Part shown: in pieces, positions 45,732 to 56,843 of the stretch
How positions within the stretch are numbered: position 1 is the first letter of the stretch
How the letters are laid out: each line of letters begins with the position of its first letter
Assembly: GCA_010015655.1 (NCBI GenBank)
Contig: ML976705.1
Span: forward strand, 235,448-299,447
DNA from: Bimuria novae-zelandiae CBS 107.79
Taxonomy: Eukaryota; Ascomycota; Dothideomycetes; Pleosporales; Didymosphaeriaceae
Direction of reading: 5' to 3'
Length of the DNA stretch: 64,000 bases
The notes under the pieces: generated by a model
Told to the model about the DNA's origin: nothing
Seen by the model: the letters and a program-made list of their open reading frames with translations, nothing else
Databases searched by the model: none
Program-made: the position numbers and the translations under genes

Positions 45732-47318
45732 CTACAACCGCGCCCTCACCTCCGCACTCCCCCTCCTTCTCTCCCCCCCACTCGCCGCCTCCCCCTCCAC
45801 CTCCTTCCACCTCCTCTCCACATCTCCCTCACACACATACGTCAACAACCACTTCCCCACGCCATGCCACCGCCACGGAAACGGATCCATCTCATCCCTC
45901 ACCCCCATCTCGCTCAACTCCTCCTTCCCCGCGGGCTTCCCCCTCCCATTAAACCTCGAAAAAGCCCTCAACAGGCGATCCCGCTCTTCCTGCTCCGGCC
46001 CATCATGCACATGGTACAAATGCTGCTGCAAGTTCCCCCTTTCCACGACGCGCTCTGTACGCTTCCTCCGACACCGCTCATACACCTTCAGCGCTTGCTT
46101 CTTCCCCGCGTCCGACGTGCCGGTCAGCCGGCCGAGGCAGAGTCCAAGCACGTGCCCGTCTTCGAGCGACATGCCGGCGCCGGACGCGAGATACGGCAGC
46201 GTGGCGTGCGCGGCGTCGCCGAGGATGGTGAAGGCGCCGGACTCGTGGGACCACGTGGGATTGAGGTTGGGCCGGATGCACAGGCGCCATTTGGACACGG
46301 ATTGGCACAGCGCGAGGAGCTTTGGGATGCGCGGGTCCCAGTCGGCGAAGAGGGCTTGCATTTCGGCGACGTTGCCCGGGGCGACGTTTTGGCCGGGGGG
46401 GATGTCGTCGGGGACGAGGAGGACCATGTTGAATTGTTTGCCGCCGCGGAGGACGTAGTTCACTATCTTTTGTGAGTATTTGTATGGGATAGNNNNNNNN
46501 NNNNNNNNNNNNNNNNNNNNNNNNNNNNNNNNNNNNNNNNNNNNNNNNNNNNNNNNNNNNNNNNNNNNNNNNNNNNNNNNNNNNNNNNNNNNNNNNNGTT
46601 TTCGATAAAGGTTCGCAGTTCGGGGTCCTTCATCATGTCCTCTGTGTTGAGCAGTAATCGGTATGCAAGGTCGCCGGTCAGGACTGGCGGATCCGCTCGT
46701 CCGAGCAGAATCTCTCTGCATCGGCTGTTGATACCGTCTGCTCCTACGATCAAATCTGCCTTCCTCTTGCCTCCATCCTCTAGTACCGCAACACCGATCG
46801 TCCGGCCGTCTTCAGCAGTCTCATACTCTATACTCGCAACCTTGGAGTTTACTTCCAGCGTCGCGCCAAGCTCCTTTGCCCGGTTCAAGAGCTCCAAATG
46901 CAAGTTTGCGCGGTGGAAATCCCAGAACGGTGTCCCCAGTTCCTCTGCATATTCGTGGAAGTCCATGTGCGAGATTTGCTTGCCTTTCCAGTGGATGTAG
47001 TTACACTGCTTCGGCCACGTCGCGTGTTTCTTGAGTGCCTCTTCCATGCCCCACGAGAAGAGTACGCGTGATGAGTTGGGTAGAACCTGAATTCCTGCAC
47101 CGATTTCGCCGATCTTTGATGCGGCCTCGATGATGTGGACGCTGTGGCCTGTGAGGGCGATGGAGATGGCTGCTCCGAGACCGCCTAGACCAGCACCGAT
47201 GATGAGCACCTACCATTCTCAGCTTGAGTGTCTGCTATAAAGGGGGAGAACTTACATCGAGCTTGCTCGCCGCGTCTCGGTGTTGTTGCTGGATGATCCG
47301 GGGCTTGGGACGACCCAT
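45732..47318 (-). CDS. hxnX: FAD monooxygenase, salicylate-hydroxylase/HxnX type; interrupted by an assembly gap
   Basis: Class A flavoprotein monooxygenase; in the fungal nicotinate pathway this type (HxnX) acts on 6-hydroxynicotinate. Exon 1 is 47256..47318, intron 47210..47255 (46 nt), exon 2 starts at 47209. Seen are the FAD fold VLIIGAGLGG (G26-x-G28-x-x-G31), the second motif LIVGADGINSRCRE, and after the gap the GD motif FTILGDAAHATLPYLASGAG with LEDGHVLG. Between 46493 and 46597 the assembly has N. The frame differs on the two sides, and an acceptor (gatag, with exon resuming at 46462 as NYVLRGGKQFNMVLL) shows that an intron plus roughly 30 codons of the family lie in or next to the gap. 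No stop is seen outside it. The symbol rests on the cluster context; the sequence alone gives the salicylate-hydroxylase-like family. Confidence 0.72.
46493..46597. other. Assembly gap of 105 N
   Basis: Unknown bases within the FAD monooxygenase gene. The true length may differ from 105. Confidence 0.99.
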
Positions 47319-47924
47319 TATGTCACCAATCCGCTGTCTGCTCAGTCCAGAGCTTCACTCCAAGAGATATGACGGTGGCGTAAACTGCTTCAAAGGGGAA
47401 TATAGATTAACTAAGCGCTACAAAGTTGAAGAAAGGACCCAAAGCACTTCCACAAGAAAGTTTGTATAAGACGCGTCCCAGTGCCGCCATCCTAGCCCGC
47501 AGCTACCCACCCATCGCATCCAACCTCTCCGCATCATCTTGGTACACGGATGCGCGTTAGTCTGAATTCTGGCCAGTGCTTATCTAGCTAGCCGCCAACA
47601 GCATCGAACCACGCCTTCGGTTCCTAGTGGGAAGATGGGGGACACCAAGTATGGTCTTATTGGTTGTGGGAGCAAGAGTGGAGGGAACTGGGAATAAGGG
47701 CACACAGGATGAGAGTGGGGGAGGCAAGTCGGGGGTGAGGGGTACGTTCTGTAAGATTATCGGTAAGAGAGAGAAGGGGGGCTACGGAATGGTTCCGAAG
47801 CAGGCGGAATGGAACTCATGGGCGTGAAAGCAATTTGTGAATGTGAACTTAATGCGACGAACAATTGAAATATGCTTTCGATATTTAAAGTCATAAGAAT
47901 CATATTCATCCACTTCGTACCCGA
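47319..47924. other. Intergenic region between the hxnX-like and hxnM-like genes
   Basis: 606 bp holding the promoter of the hxnX-like gene. Both neighbours read to the left. No clear GATA-factor site or TATA box stands out. Confidence 0.45.
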
Positions 47925-49028
47925 TTAGAAACCCGGATTATATACCTCGCCCGACTCCTGCTTCTTCAAAATCTCTCCAGGTGGCGCCGGCATCTTCGCA
48001 CCTTCCGGGACCTTGTTGCGCGCCTTGAAATCATCTGCCATCTGCTCCATCGTGACCCATTCAACGCCCTCGTGCTTGTTAATGTGCTCGATTATCCTGC
48101 AAGTCTTAGCTTTATCCTTCTCTAGGACCAGCAGAGCTCACCTCTCATGCATGAGAATGACGTGCGGCCGCCCAGAGACATCCGGATGAATCGTCATGGG
48201 AAACACAAACTCGTCGTACTCCCTGTAGAAGTAGTCGAAGTGGTCCATCCAGATCGCCTCAACGTCCCTCGGGTTGACCCATCCGTGACTGTTGGCCGCC
48301 TTCTTCATGAACATCATCGGCGGCAGGTCGTCGATGTACCAGCTGCCGGGTATCTCCACGAGACCAGTATCTTCGCCCCTGACGAGCGGCTTCATCCACT
48401 CCTCAGCTTTCTTCGAGTAGTCGATCTTCGTCCACGTGTCGCCTGTTCGCAGCCAGTAGCACTTGTGGTCCTCTGTGCACCAATGAGCCTTAGCCTAAAG
48501 TACGCCGCAATATGGGAATGCTTGCCGTGCGACATGCTGTGGTCGTACTCAATGCCGTAGCTCAGCAGCAGATCACAGCCCTCTTTGGATGTCTCCCACC
48601 ATGGCGTGACACTGCCTCTCGGCGGCTTCCCACAAAATTTGGTGAGCTGTTTGTACGTCTTGTCGAGCACGTCGCGCTGCTGCTCGAAAGTCATATCTGT
48701 AGGGTTCTCGTGGGAGTAGCCGTGGAGTCCAATCTCGTGGCCTGCATCGCGCACGGCCGCGCATTCCTCTGGGAAGGTGTCGAGAGTGTGGCCGGGGATA
48801 AACCATGTGGCTTTGATCTTGTATTTGTCGAAGAGCTTGAGAAGGCGTCGCGTGCCCTCGGTGCCCGCCCAGAGACCTGCAAATTGTCAGTGATTGATTA
48901 AGAAATATGAATAGAAGTTTACCTCTGCTGATATCGCTTGTAGAGTCTTCTCCTCCGTACGACCCCAGCCAACCGGCCACAGCATCAATGTCGACGCCAT
49001 AGCACACGAGCACTCTCTTCTTGCCCAT
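47925..49028 (-). CDS. hxnM: Polysaccharide-deacetylase-fold hydrolase, PuuE/HxnM type (cyclic imide hydrolase)
   Basis: NodB-fold metal hydrolase; the fungal HxnM of this type opens a cyclic imide in nicotinate breakdown. Exons 48923..49028, 48526..48876, 48142..48472 and 47925..48096; introns of 46, 53 and 45 nt; 319 residues. The start [20 protein letters not shown] contains the conserved Asp pair; then [20 protein letters not shown], the metal-site [14 protein letters not shown], and [14 protein letters not shown] follow. The second intron has a GC donor (gcaagc) and a cag acceptor; removing it restores [17 protein letters not shown], as the family requires. Late motifs are [20 protein letters not shown] and the C-terminal [20 protein letters not shown]. 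Related proteins are often annotated peptidoglycan deacetylase or allantoinase-like, so the imide substrate is inferred from the neighbouring genes. Confidence 0.75.
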
Positions 49029-49649
49029 ATTGCCCTTGTCACAGTGAATAGCAACAGCAGTAGTTGTTCAATATCTTGGAATTGAGGAGGATTATTCGAT
49101 TGCGCGATAATGCAAGAAAAGAAAGTTTGGAGAGGTGGGTAAACAGAGAAGCTCCAGATAGTAGAGCTACCCCTCTCTTAGCTGCATGGTTACGTGTGAC
49201 AGGGAACTCTCGCGCCCTCGAAAAAGGCACAGATTAGCCTGGGGTGACTTGACGTACTTCGGTTAGTTTTACTTAGCGTACTTTAGTTAGTTCTGTAAGG
49301 ACATAGTGCGCTATCTGCGACTTTTTCGTAGGCGTGAGAGAGGGAAGTCGCGACCTTGAGCTTCAAGGTGGGGGATGCAGATGGGTTCGATGGTCGCGTA
49401 CCTTGGCCTATCGTGCACTAGTAAATGCTCCACTTGCAGAACCACTCGCGTAGATAACTTGCTCCACCATCCTTACGTACCATTGCTGCCGACGGCATGG
49501 CATATTGTGCTTCTGAAGGGTAACACTATCTCGGTAGAATGTAGTTAATTCCCTATCGAAAAGGAATCATTGACAAATTCGTCATGCTCGGCGGACTGTA
49601 GACCATGGTGAAGATACATTCTATTCGCTTCTTTGATGCTTGAGCGGTT
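49029..49649. other. Intergenic region between the hxnM-like and hxnN-like genes
   Basis: 621 bp. Contains a short imperfect repeat of the kind cttagcgtacttt / cggttagtttta around 49250..49290. No gene seen. Confidence 0.45.
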
Positions 49650-51738
49650 CTACGATGTTGTCTCCGTACGTGCTGTGTTGGTGCTTTTCAAAATGTCATC
49701 AATCACCTTCGCTGCGCCAAGAGCCTTTTCCTCCTGCAGCCTCCGTGCAACAACCTGGACGCCAATCGGCATGCCATCCATAGCATCGACGTCAAACAAA
49801 TTCCAATTCCACTCATCGAGAGGGTTCCTGGGTTCATACTTGGCCATATCGGCGGCTACCGCATTGTCCAGCTCCTTTGACACCTCGCCAGCTGGCAGTA
49901 CCACCGACGGGTAGTCCACGAAGTTGAACACCTTTGTGTACCCTACCCATCGACATTTCCGATGCAGAACCGCGGAATGCGGCATGATGGGACATAGTAG
50001 AATGTCGATTGGCTTTCCGGATGATGTAGACTTGGTTGAATTCCATAGATCAAGGTATCGTTTTTGTGCAACGAGCTTTTGTTTATTGAGCTGCCAGTAC
50101 TCGTAGACGGAGATGGCCTTTCCCCGGTTGACAAGCGCTTCTACGTGGGGGATGAAGGATTCTCCTCCAGCTGCGATATCGCGCTTGATGTCTTCGCCGC
50201 CGTCGGCAGTGTAGTACTGGTCCTTCACATTCGTTAGCGGGATCGATAGAATACGAAACTCATCAAGATCGTACCATAATGTCAATGCACTCCTGGTGTA
50301 ACGTCCCTGGCTTCCAGGGCACAATCTCATGACCTGACTGTGCAAGTTTGCTTGCCACTTCTTCTAGCACTCGCGCCACGGGCGGGTGAAGCCTAACGAC
50401 GCCATCGTCCCGCATGACGGCTATTACCAAAGGCCGTGATTGAACATCTGCAAACATTGCATCTCGCCATGTCAGTGGAGCGCATTTTGGATCGTGGTCC
50501 CAGGGACTACTATCAACGACAGCTTTGGTAACATCGATGAGGGAATCGAGGCTCCGGCTCATGGGCCCTATCACAGAAGGCACATGTTCCTGACCTTCGG
50601 TTGATACTGAGACGCCCTGATAAGGCAGACGTGTACTCTATATGCAAGTCAGTTATTGTTCCATGATCAATAATCTTTCTTGGAATACTGTTCGGCCTGC
50701 ACCGTACTGGTGGTGATTTCTGCAGCGGATGACTCACACTAGGCTTTAGGCCATATAGCCCCAGCATATGCGAAGGGATCCGTATGCTCCCACCGATATC
50801 CGTTCCCCATCCAACTAAAGAGCCATCTAGGGCGAGTAGTGTCCCCTCTCCGCCTGTGGAGCCACCAGGGGTAAAGTTGGCATTCTTCGGGTGGACGGTC
50901 AGGCCAAATAGAGGATTTTCGGTTTCACACCACTCGAAATGATTAGTTTGAGTTGTAGAGGAACCTTAAAAAAACTACCGAGGTGATAACTCACCATGAT
51001 ACTTTGTGGAAGATTAGACTTGGCAATGATAATGGCCCCCATCTGCTTCAACAGTGCGACCAAAACGCAGTCCTGTTCCGCGGGCTTGAATGCTCGCCCA
51101 ACATAGCCCAGCGTGCTGTCGTATCCTTTGACATCGAACTGGTCTTTCAGAGTCATGGGAATTCCATGTAGAGGCCCCACAAGGCGTCCATGCCTTTTAA
51201 AGAAGCCGTCCAGCTCATTGGCCTGCTTCACCGCATCTTCGAACAGAATCTCGGTGAGACTGAAAATTTTAGTCAAGGTTTATCAAGGACCAGCCTGTTG
51301 TCGTATTCGCATACCAGTTCGTCTGAAAAAATAAGCGTTAACCGAAGATGCGCGGTGTGGAGAAATTACTCGGTTGTGAGCTGCAATGGCTCTGGGATGA
51401 TGGCGTGAGCATGGTACGATACGTATTTTCCTCGAAGGTCTCACCGTTTTATGTATGCATTACACAACTCGGTAGCGGTCAAAGTTCCGGCGGAGAGTGC
51501 TCCGAGAAGAGTCTCAATCGTATCGAAGCTTGCCTCCCGTGACGTAGCGTTGTCATTTGTACCGGTAGGCAAGGCCTGAGGATTCAGGAACCGTCAGTGC
51601 AGTTCCGCATAGGCCAGAGAGCAGTCCTACTGCAGATCTAACGTCTTGCGCATCAAGATATCGTTGGATAGCATGGTCGCGCTGACCGCGCTTTTTAGCG
51701 ACTGTTTGCTGCCATTGTGGTGTGGTCGCGAGAGTCAT
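49650..51738 (-). CDS. hxnN: Amidase (amidase-signature family), HxnN type
   Basis: Ser-Ser-Lys amidase that hydrolyses an amide to acid and ammonia; in the nicotinate pathway HxnN acts on the ring-opened amide. Eight exons: 51643..51738, 51445..51575, 51370..51391, 51315..51322, 50995..51259, 50738..50932, 50275..50637 and 49650..50216; introns of 45-100 nt; 548 residues. The 22-nt and 8-nt microexons encode AIAAHNR and TN plus part of Cys, together restoring AHNRTNCLTEILFEDA, a block conserved in fungal acetamidases. The catalytic residues are Lys124 (GIPMTLKDQFDVKG), Ser199 (PGGSTGGEGTLLALDG) and Ser223 (GTDIGGSIRIPS). The C-terminal part includes LPYQGVSVSTEGQEHVPS and DGMPIGVQVVARRLQEEKA. 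It is divergent from the hxnV-like gene. Without context it would be called acetamidase-like. Confidence 0.8.
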
Positions 51739-52291
51739 GTTGGCGTAAGTTGGGACGCGAGGAAGAGCCACACTGCCCAACAGTGCAATCAGACGAGCTG
51801 CATGTCGAACAACGCACACGCGATGCGAGAGTGACAGACAATCGGGCTAGCTGCCGTTGCCGCCTCGCAAAGGGAGACAAGATTGCCGGGCCTGAGGTGT
51901 GCCTGGCTGTGAGCCATGGAGGTGGGGGAGCTCACGGCCCAGGGAGACAGCTTGGGAGCGTCCGCGACCTCGTCGCGCTTTGCAGGCTCTCAACGACGTC
52001 CAATCCCCTGGGTCACCCCATCTGCAGCAGAATTTTCTCAAACTTTCGTATGCTCGTATGCTCGTGCGCCATGACGCACCCCATCATTGCCAGCGGAGCG
52101 TTTGAAGTTGTTGAAGATGGCTCGATGGTCGGACGTCGTGCCCCTCTTGTCACCCCCATTCTCGATCCCCGGCGAACATACAGTTGGACCGCAGGCCTTA
52201 TAGCATGTCTCCGTCAATATGGTCCCTCATGAAGCGCTCACCCTCATCCAGCGCTAGTAACAGGTCTCCAATCCATCCCAAGGTCGTCAGG
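51739..52291. promoter_or_regulatory. Shared divergent promoter region of the amidase and the hxnV-like gene
   Basis: About 470-550 bp between the two divergent starts, depending on which ATG of the right-hand gene is used. Head-to-head placement allows joint control. I searched by eye for HGATAR sites expected for nitrogen control and found none; a tcgtatgc pair repeats at 52046..52062. No TATA box is clear. Confidence 0.4.
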
Positions 52292-54287
52292 ATGGCACCC
52301 GGCCTCACGACCGAGTCTATCCCTTCCACCTCCAATAGTGCCGAGACGAGTTCGACGGCTGCCAGTGCTGCCAACGGCTGGTCGACTGGATACGATACCT
52401 TCCTGAGCGATGTCTTGGTCGTTGGTGCAGGGCCTGCGGGTCTCATGTTGGCGTAGGTGCATTTTGGATTTAGGGAAGGTGCATCTCAGGGTTGACCGGA
52501 TGGGCAGGGACAATCTGGTGCGATACGGTATCAAGACCCAGATTGTCGACAACCGATCCGACCGTACAACAACCGGCCGTGCCGATGGCCTACAGCCGAA
52601 GACGATAGAGACTTTGAGACAGATGCGTGTGGCCGACCCGCTGTTGCGCAAGGGCGTCAAGATCTACGACATCGCCTTCTGGAAATCCACACTCGAGAAG
52701 TCATTACACCGCACCGGTCGCGAGATCCACTACCCACCAGTTGTCGATTTGTTGGACCCATACATCCTCCTTATACATCAGGGCATGGTGGAAGGAATCT
52801 TCATTGACGACCTGGCCGAACGCGGGGTACAAGTGCTGCGCAACACGGCCTTCGCCGACTTCGAATACACACCAGAGCGTATCCGACCCCTGACGGTACA
52901 CTGCAAGCAAGATGTCTCCCACAGTAGGCGAAAGCTTGCGACGCGCTACATCGTGGGTTGCGATGGCGCCCATTCGGCGGTGCGCAAGTGTATTCCGGGT
53001 GCCACACCCGTAGGAGCCTCATCAGACGCTGTGTGGGGTGTGTTGGACGGTGTGCTTGATACCGACTTCCCTGACATCTGGAGCAAGGTCGTGGTGCAAT
53101 CAGATGAGTTCGGCTCGGTTCTCATGATCCCTCGCGAGCGAAACATGACCCGTCTGTATATTGAGCTGAAGCCCACGTCGGACATTGCAACCACTTCGAA
53201 GGAGCGCCAGACGCAAGAATTCGTTCAGAAACGTGCCCAGGAAATTATGCGGCCATACCGGCTGGAGTGGAGAGACGTGGAGTGGTTCGGACGGTACCAG
53301 ATCGGCCAGAGAGTAGCAGCCCGTTTCTCAGATGACGAGCGCCGCGTCTTCATCGCGGGCGACGCAAGCCACACGCATTCTCCCAAGGCCGCACAGGGAA
53401 TGAACACGTCGATGCATGATGCATGGAATCTCGCGTGGAAGTTGAACTTCTCAGTCCGCAATCTGGCCAAGCCTGCTCTAATGGAGACATACGAACAGGA
53501 GCGAAAAAAGATTGCACAAGACTTGATCGATTTCGACTACGAACACGCCAATGCTTTCCACGCAGGCGACCCCCAAGCTCTTGCCGATAACTTCAACAAG
53601 AACGTAGCCTTCATTTCCGGTTATGGAGTCAGCTATGAGCAAAATGTCCTCAACGTTCAGTCTAAAGCGTACACTCGTGGCAATCTTACGCCAGGCTTCC
53701 TCCTGCCTCCTGCCAAGGTCACTCGGTTCATCGACGCGAACCCTGTAGATATCCAAACCGATATCCCGGCCTTGGGTCAGTTCCGAATCTACTTCTTCGC
53801 CAGGAACCTTCATGCAGCCATGCCATTCCTCGACGTCGTATGCAAAGCGCATCAGTCGAACTCTTCTTACGTCGGCCGTGTGACCATGGCTGGCAACGCG
53901 TCCTACACCATGCAACCACCTCTTGCAGCTCCACATGACCAATTTGTATGCCCCGAACGGTACACGCCGGTCAGTGGCATCTTCACCTACGCGGTAGTAA
54001 CAGACATGGACCGCAACGACATCGAGATTACACACTTGCCACGCATACTTCAAGATTCACGGTGGTCATTCTACCTGGATAACGTCCCGCACATGGACAC
54101 CCGAGGTCAGACTGTCATGGACAAGTGGCTTGCTGGGTTAGACGATAGCGAGGTGGTGGTTGCGAACGTCAGACCAGATGGCTACGTTGGCACCGTGAGG
54201 CGCTTCACTGATGGCAGTTTTGAGAGCGGTATCAACGCGGTGAGCTGGTTGGACGAGTATTACTCGCAGTTCTTGCGGGACTCCTGA
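52292..54287 (+). CDS. hxnV: Phenol 2-monooxygenase-like FAD monooxygenase, HxnV type
   Basis: Flavoprotein hydroxylase with a C-terminal thioredoxin-like domain; HxnV of this type works in the middle steps of fungal nicotinate breakdown. Exons 52292..52452 and 52508..54287, 55-nt intron; 646 residues. FAD-binding fold DVLVVGAGPAGLMLA (G45-x-G47-x-x-G50) is cut by the intron just after LMLA and continues YGIKTQIVDNRSDRTTTGRA. The second motif is IVGCDGAHSAVRKCIPG and the GD motif RVFIAGDASHTHSPKAAQGM, with NTSMHDAWNLAWKL after it. The C-terminal third (FRIYFFARNLHAAMPFLDVV to VANVRPDGYVGTV) is the phenol-hydroxylase dimerisation domain, whose last motif RPDGYVG is kept. ATGs at 52205 and 52229 are in frame upstream; the one at 52292 gives a typical length and context (aggatgg). 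No defects seen. Confidence 0.78.
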
Positions 54288-54917
54288 GCGCGTTGTAATC
54301 GTGCCGCGCGTTCTGCATAGTATCGGCGTTGGGGGAATCTACACAGCCATTTACCGCTGTCATAAGGAAAATTTCAGGATAGATCTATTTCTGGTATAAA
54401 AAGGTTATCATTCTAGCATTTACACTATTCCTGAAACATCCTGCAACACCCGTGGATCTGTTCAATAACCATATCTCGAATCCATGTCCTTTACCCTCCT
54501 CGGGCATCACGATTGTAAGAATTGCGTCGCTTCTCCCGCCATAAGCAGCCTGCTATCGCCCACTCTCTACGCGAGCTCCAAAGCTCCACTTCTCCAGCTT
54601 AGCCGCGCTGAAGTCCAGCTACCCCACTCCCCACTCTTATCAACACCCTTCCTCATGCTCCACTCCTTCCTTCACTACCACACGTTTTACCCGGAACAGC
54701 TGCAGCTCAACGTTCCTCGGAGCAGTTATTCCCAGCGTCTAGATCGGATGGGTGTATGCAATGCTGTAATTGTAGCAGGTGCCTATGGGATTGGCAGGGG
54801 GATGGATAGGTGTGGAGGAGTCTATAGGAAGGGTATTTGATGGATTTGTGTGCGAGGTTTGGGTACGTTTCTAGAACGGACGCCGCCGTACGAGTACCAC
54901 CCCTTATTTCCATCACT
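54288..54917. other. Intergenic region with a TATA-like element
   Basis: 630 bp. ggtataaaaagg at 54391 is a good TATA match, 92 bp before a 118-codon open frame at 54484..54840 of no recognisable family and about 520 bp before the transporter ATG. It may drive a long leader of the transporter or an unrecognised small gene. Confidence 0.4.
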
Positions 54918-56526
54918 ATGGATCCCGAAAAGTGCCAGCCGTCCGAGACGATGGTGAAGGACCACGAGATTTGCGCGTCGCATATTATTGTGGACAAGGC
55001 GGCTGAGCGGTCCTACGGTATGCTTCGCTGTGTCGGTGTTGCTAGGGAAAGTTATTAACATCTGGACAGTCCGCAAACTCGACTGCTACCTGCTGCCATT
55101 TCTCTCTCTAATGTACTTCTTCAACTCGGCCGATCGTTCTAACCTCGGCAACGCGAAGACAGATGGTATGAACAAGGACCTTGGCTTCGCGGGCGAGCAG
55201 TACAGCTTGCTGATTCTGCTGTTCTACATTCCGAACGGGTTGTGCGATTTGCCGCTTAACATGTTGACGAAGAAGTACAGTGGCAAGCTCATGCTGTTGA
55301 GTTATAAGTAAACATCTCTTGCGTTTAGTCGATAGTTCATGCTAACAGAGGGTGCAGTGATGCTGTACTGGGACGCGATAGCGCTCCTGCAGTGTGCGGC
55401 GAAGAGTTTTGGTGGCTAGCTTCCCTTGCGTCTACTCATTGGCGCGAGCGAAGCAGGGTTCTTCGCCGGTGTGATGTTCTACCTAACATTGTTTTACACG
55501 CGTGGTGAACTTGGATTCCGCATCTCCATCTTCTTTGGAAGCGCGTTGCTTGCGGCGACCTTCAGTGGTTTGATACCCATAGGTATCCTATTGCGTGTTC
55601 CAAATTGAACACTCAATTCCCAGATGAAGTGGTTGTTCATCACCAAAGGTTAGTTTCCCGTTTGAAGTCAGTCCACCAATTACTGATTCGATCTAGGCGG
55701 CATGACTGTCATCATTGCTCTCGTCGCGTTCTACTGGCTTCCCGCGTTGCCGTCAAACGCCTGGTTCTTAATGAGGATGAGAAATAGCTCGCCGAGCGTC
55801 GTACCCTCCGCGATCTCTCCAGCGTCGCTCACTCTGACTTGAACATGAAAGAGTGCGTCCATAGCTGGAAGAACTGGGAGATGATTCCATGGTGCATCAT
55901 CGCCTTCACCTATCCGGCCGCATTCTCTACAGCCTCGAACTTCCTCCTGCAAATCGTCCAGCGACTCGGCTACAGCGTCGTCAAGACGAACCTTTGGACC
56001 GTGGCCCCCAACGCCGTCGGCTTCGTAGTCTTGTTGACCGTCACGTACAGCAGTGACTATTTCCGCGAGCGCATCTTTCACATCATGTTCGCGCCAATAG
56101 TATTGCTTATCGGACTTACCATTCTTGCGACTATCGACGTGCTTTTCCACAAAGGCATCGCCCTACTTCGCCTGCTTCATGCTTTGCGCAGGCGCCTACA
56201 TCCCGTCTTGTCTCGTGCAGAGCTGGAATAATAACAACAACTTGTCCGAAAATGCCCGCGCAGCAACGACCGGTCTTCCCGTGGGTCTTGGCAACCTCGG
56301 AGGCATTGTCAGCGCGGCAACGTTCAGACAAGAGTATGCGCCAAAATACATTCCCACTTTGGTGGGCACGGCTGCATGCAATGTGGTGTGCATTGTCACG
56401 ACAGCTGGACTAGGGGTCTGGATGAAAATGGAGAACAGGAGGAGAGATCGGGAGCAGGGTGTGAGGATCAAAACGGAGGAGGTTCCGACGCAGATGCTTG
56501 GGGACGGAGAGGAGAGCGAGATGTGA
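54918..56526 (+). pseudogene. MFS transporter of the Dal5/allantoate-permease family, disrupted
   Basis: Anion:cation symporter-type permease; the position suggests the uptake carrier of the cluster (HxnP-like). First exon 54918..55017, intron 55018..55069, then a second exon with the first helices (RKLDCYLLPFLSLMYFFNSA, DRSNLGNAKTDGMNKDLGF). Recognisable later parts are ALLQCAAKSFGG, LLIGASEAGFFAGVMFYLTL, FRISIFFGSALLAATFSGLI, GMTVIIALVAFYWLPALPSN and NNNLSENARAATTGLPVGLG. Defects: TAG at 55417..55419, TAG at 55785..55787 (DEK, stop, LAERR), no splice choice that keeps frame near 55600, and a frameshift at about 56159 in a CCC run where HKGIA must join YFACFMLCAG. Each single defect could be an error, but together they indicate a pseudogene. 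Confidence 0.75.
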
Positions 56527-56843
56527 AGGTACTTTACCTAGAGGATAGAAGCATACGTAGACCGCTTGATAATGGAGCGTCCTAGTAAAGAAGTCACAGT
56601 GTTAGAGAATTCATGGGTCCGCGGATATGGAAACTTCGCATGACTACGTGCACTTGGCCATCACGCGCTACCTAATTCGGTATAGCCTCGCTTCGCGGGC
56701 CGGTAGAACCCCGTGTCACGACTTTTTTCGCAGAATGCGCATTTACGCGCACACGACATCAATCCATCCTGCTCCATCTGTTCCGGCTCGCACTAGTGTG
56801 CTCTTTTGCTCTATGCTCCCGTTCTGGCGTTTGTTTCGTCCTT

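Noticed and set aside
45678..46475. 265-codon plus-strand open frame
   Set aside because: It lies opposite the FAD monooxygenase exon and is a composition shadow rich in Pro, His and Leu.
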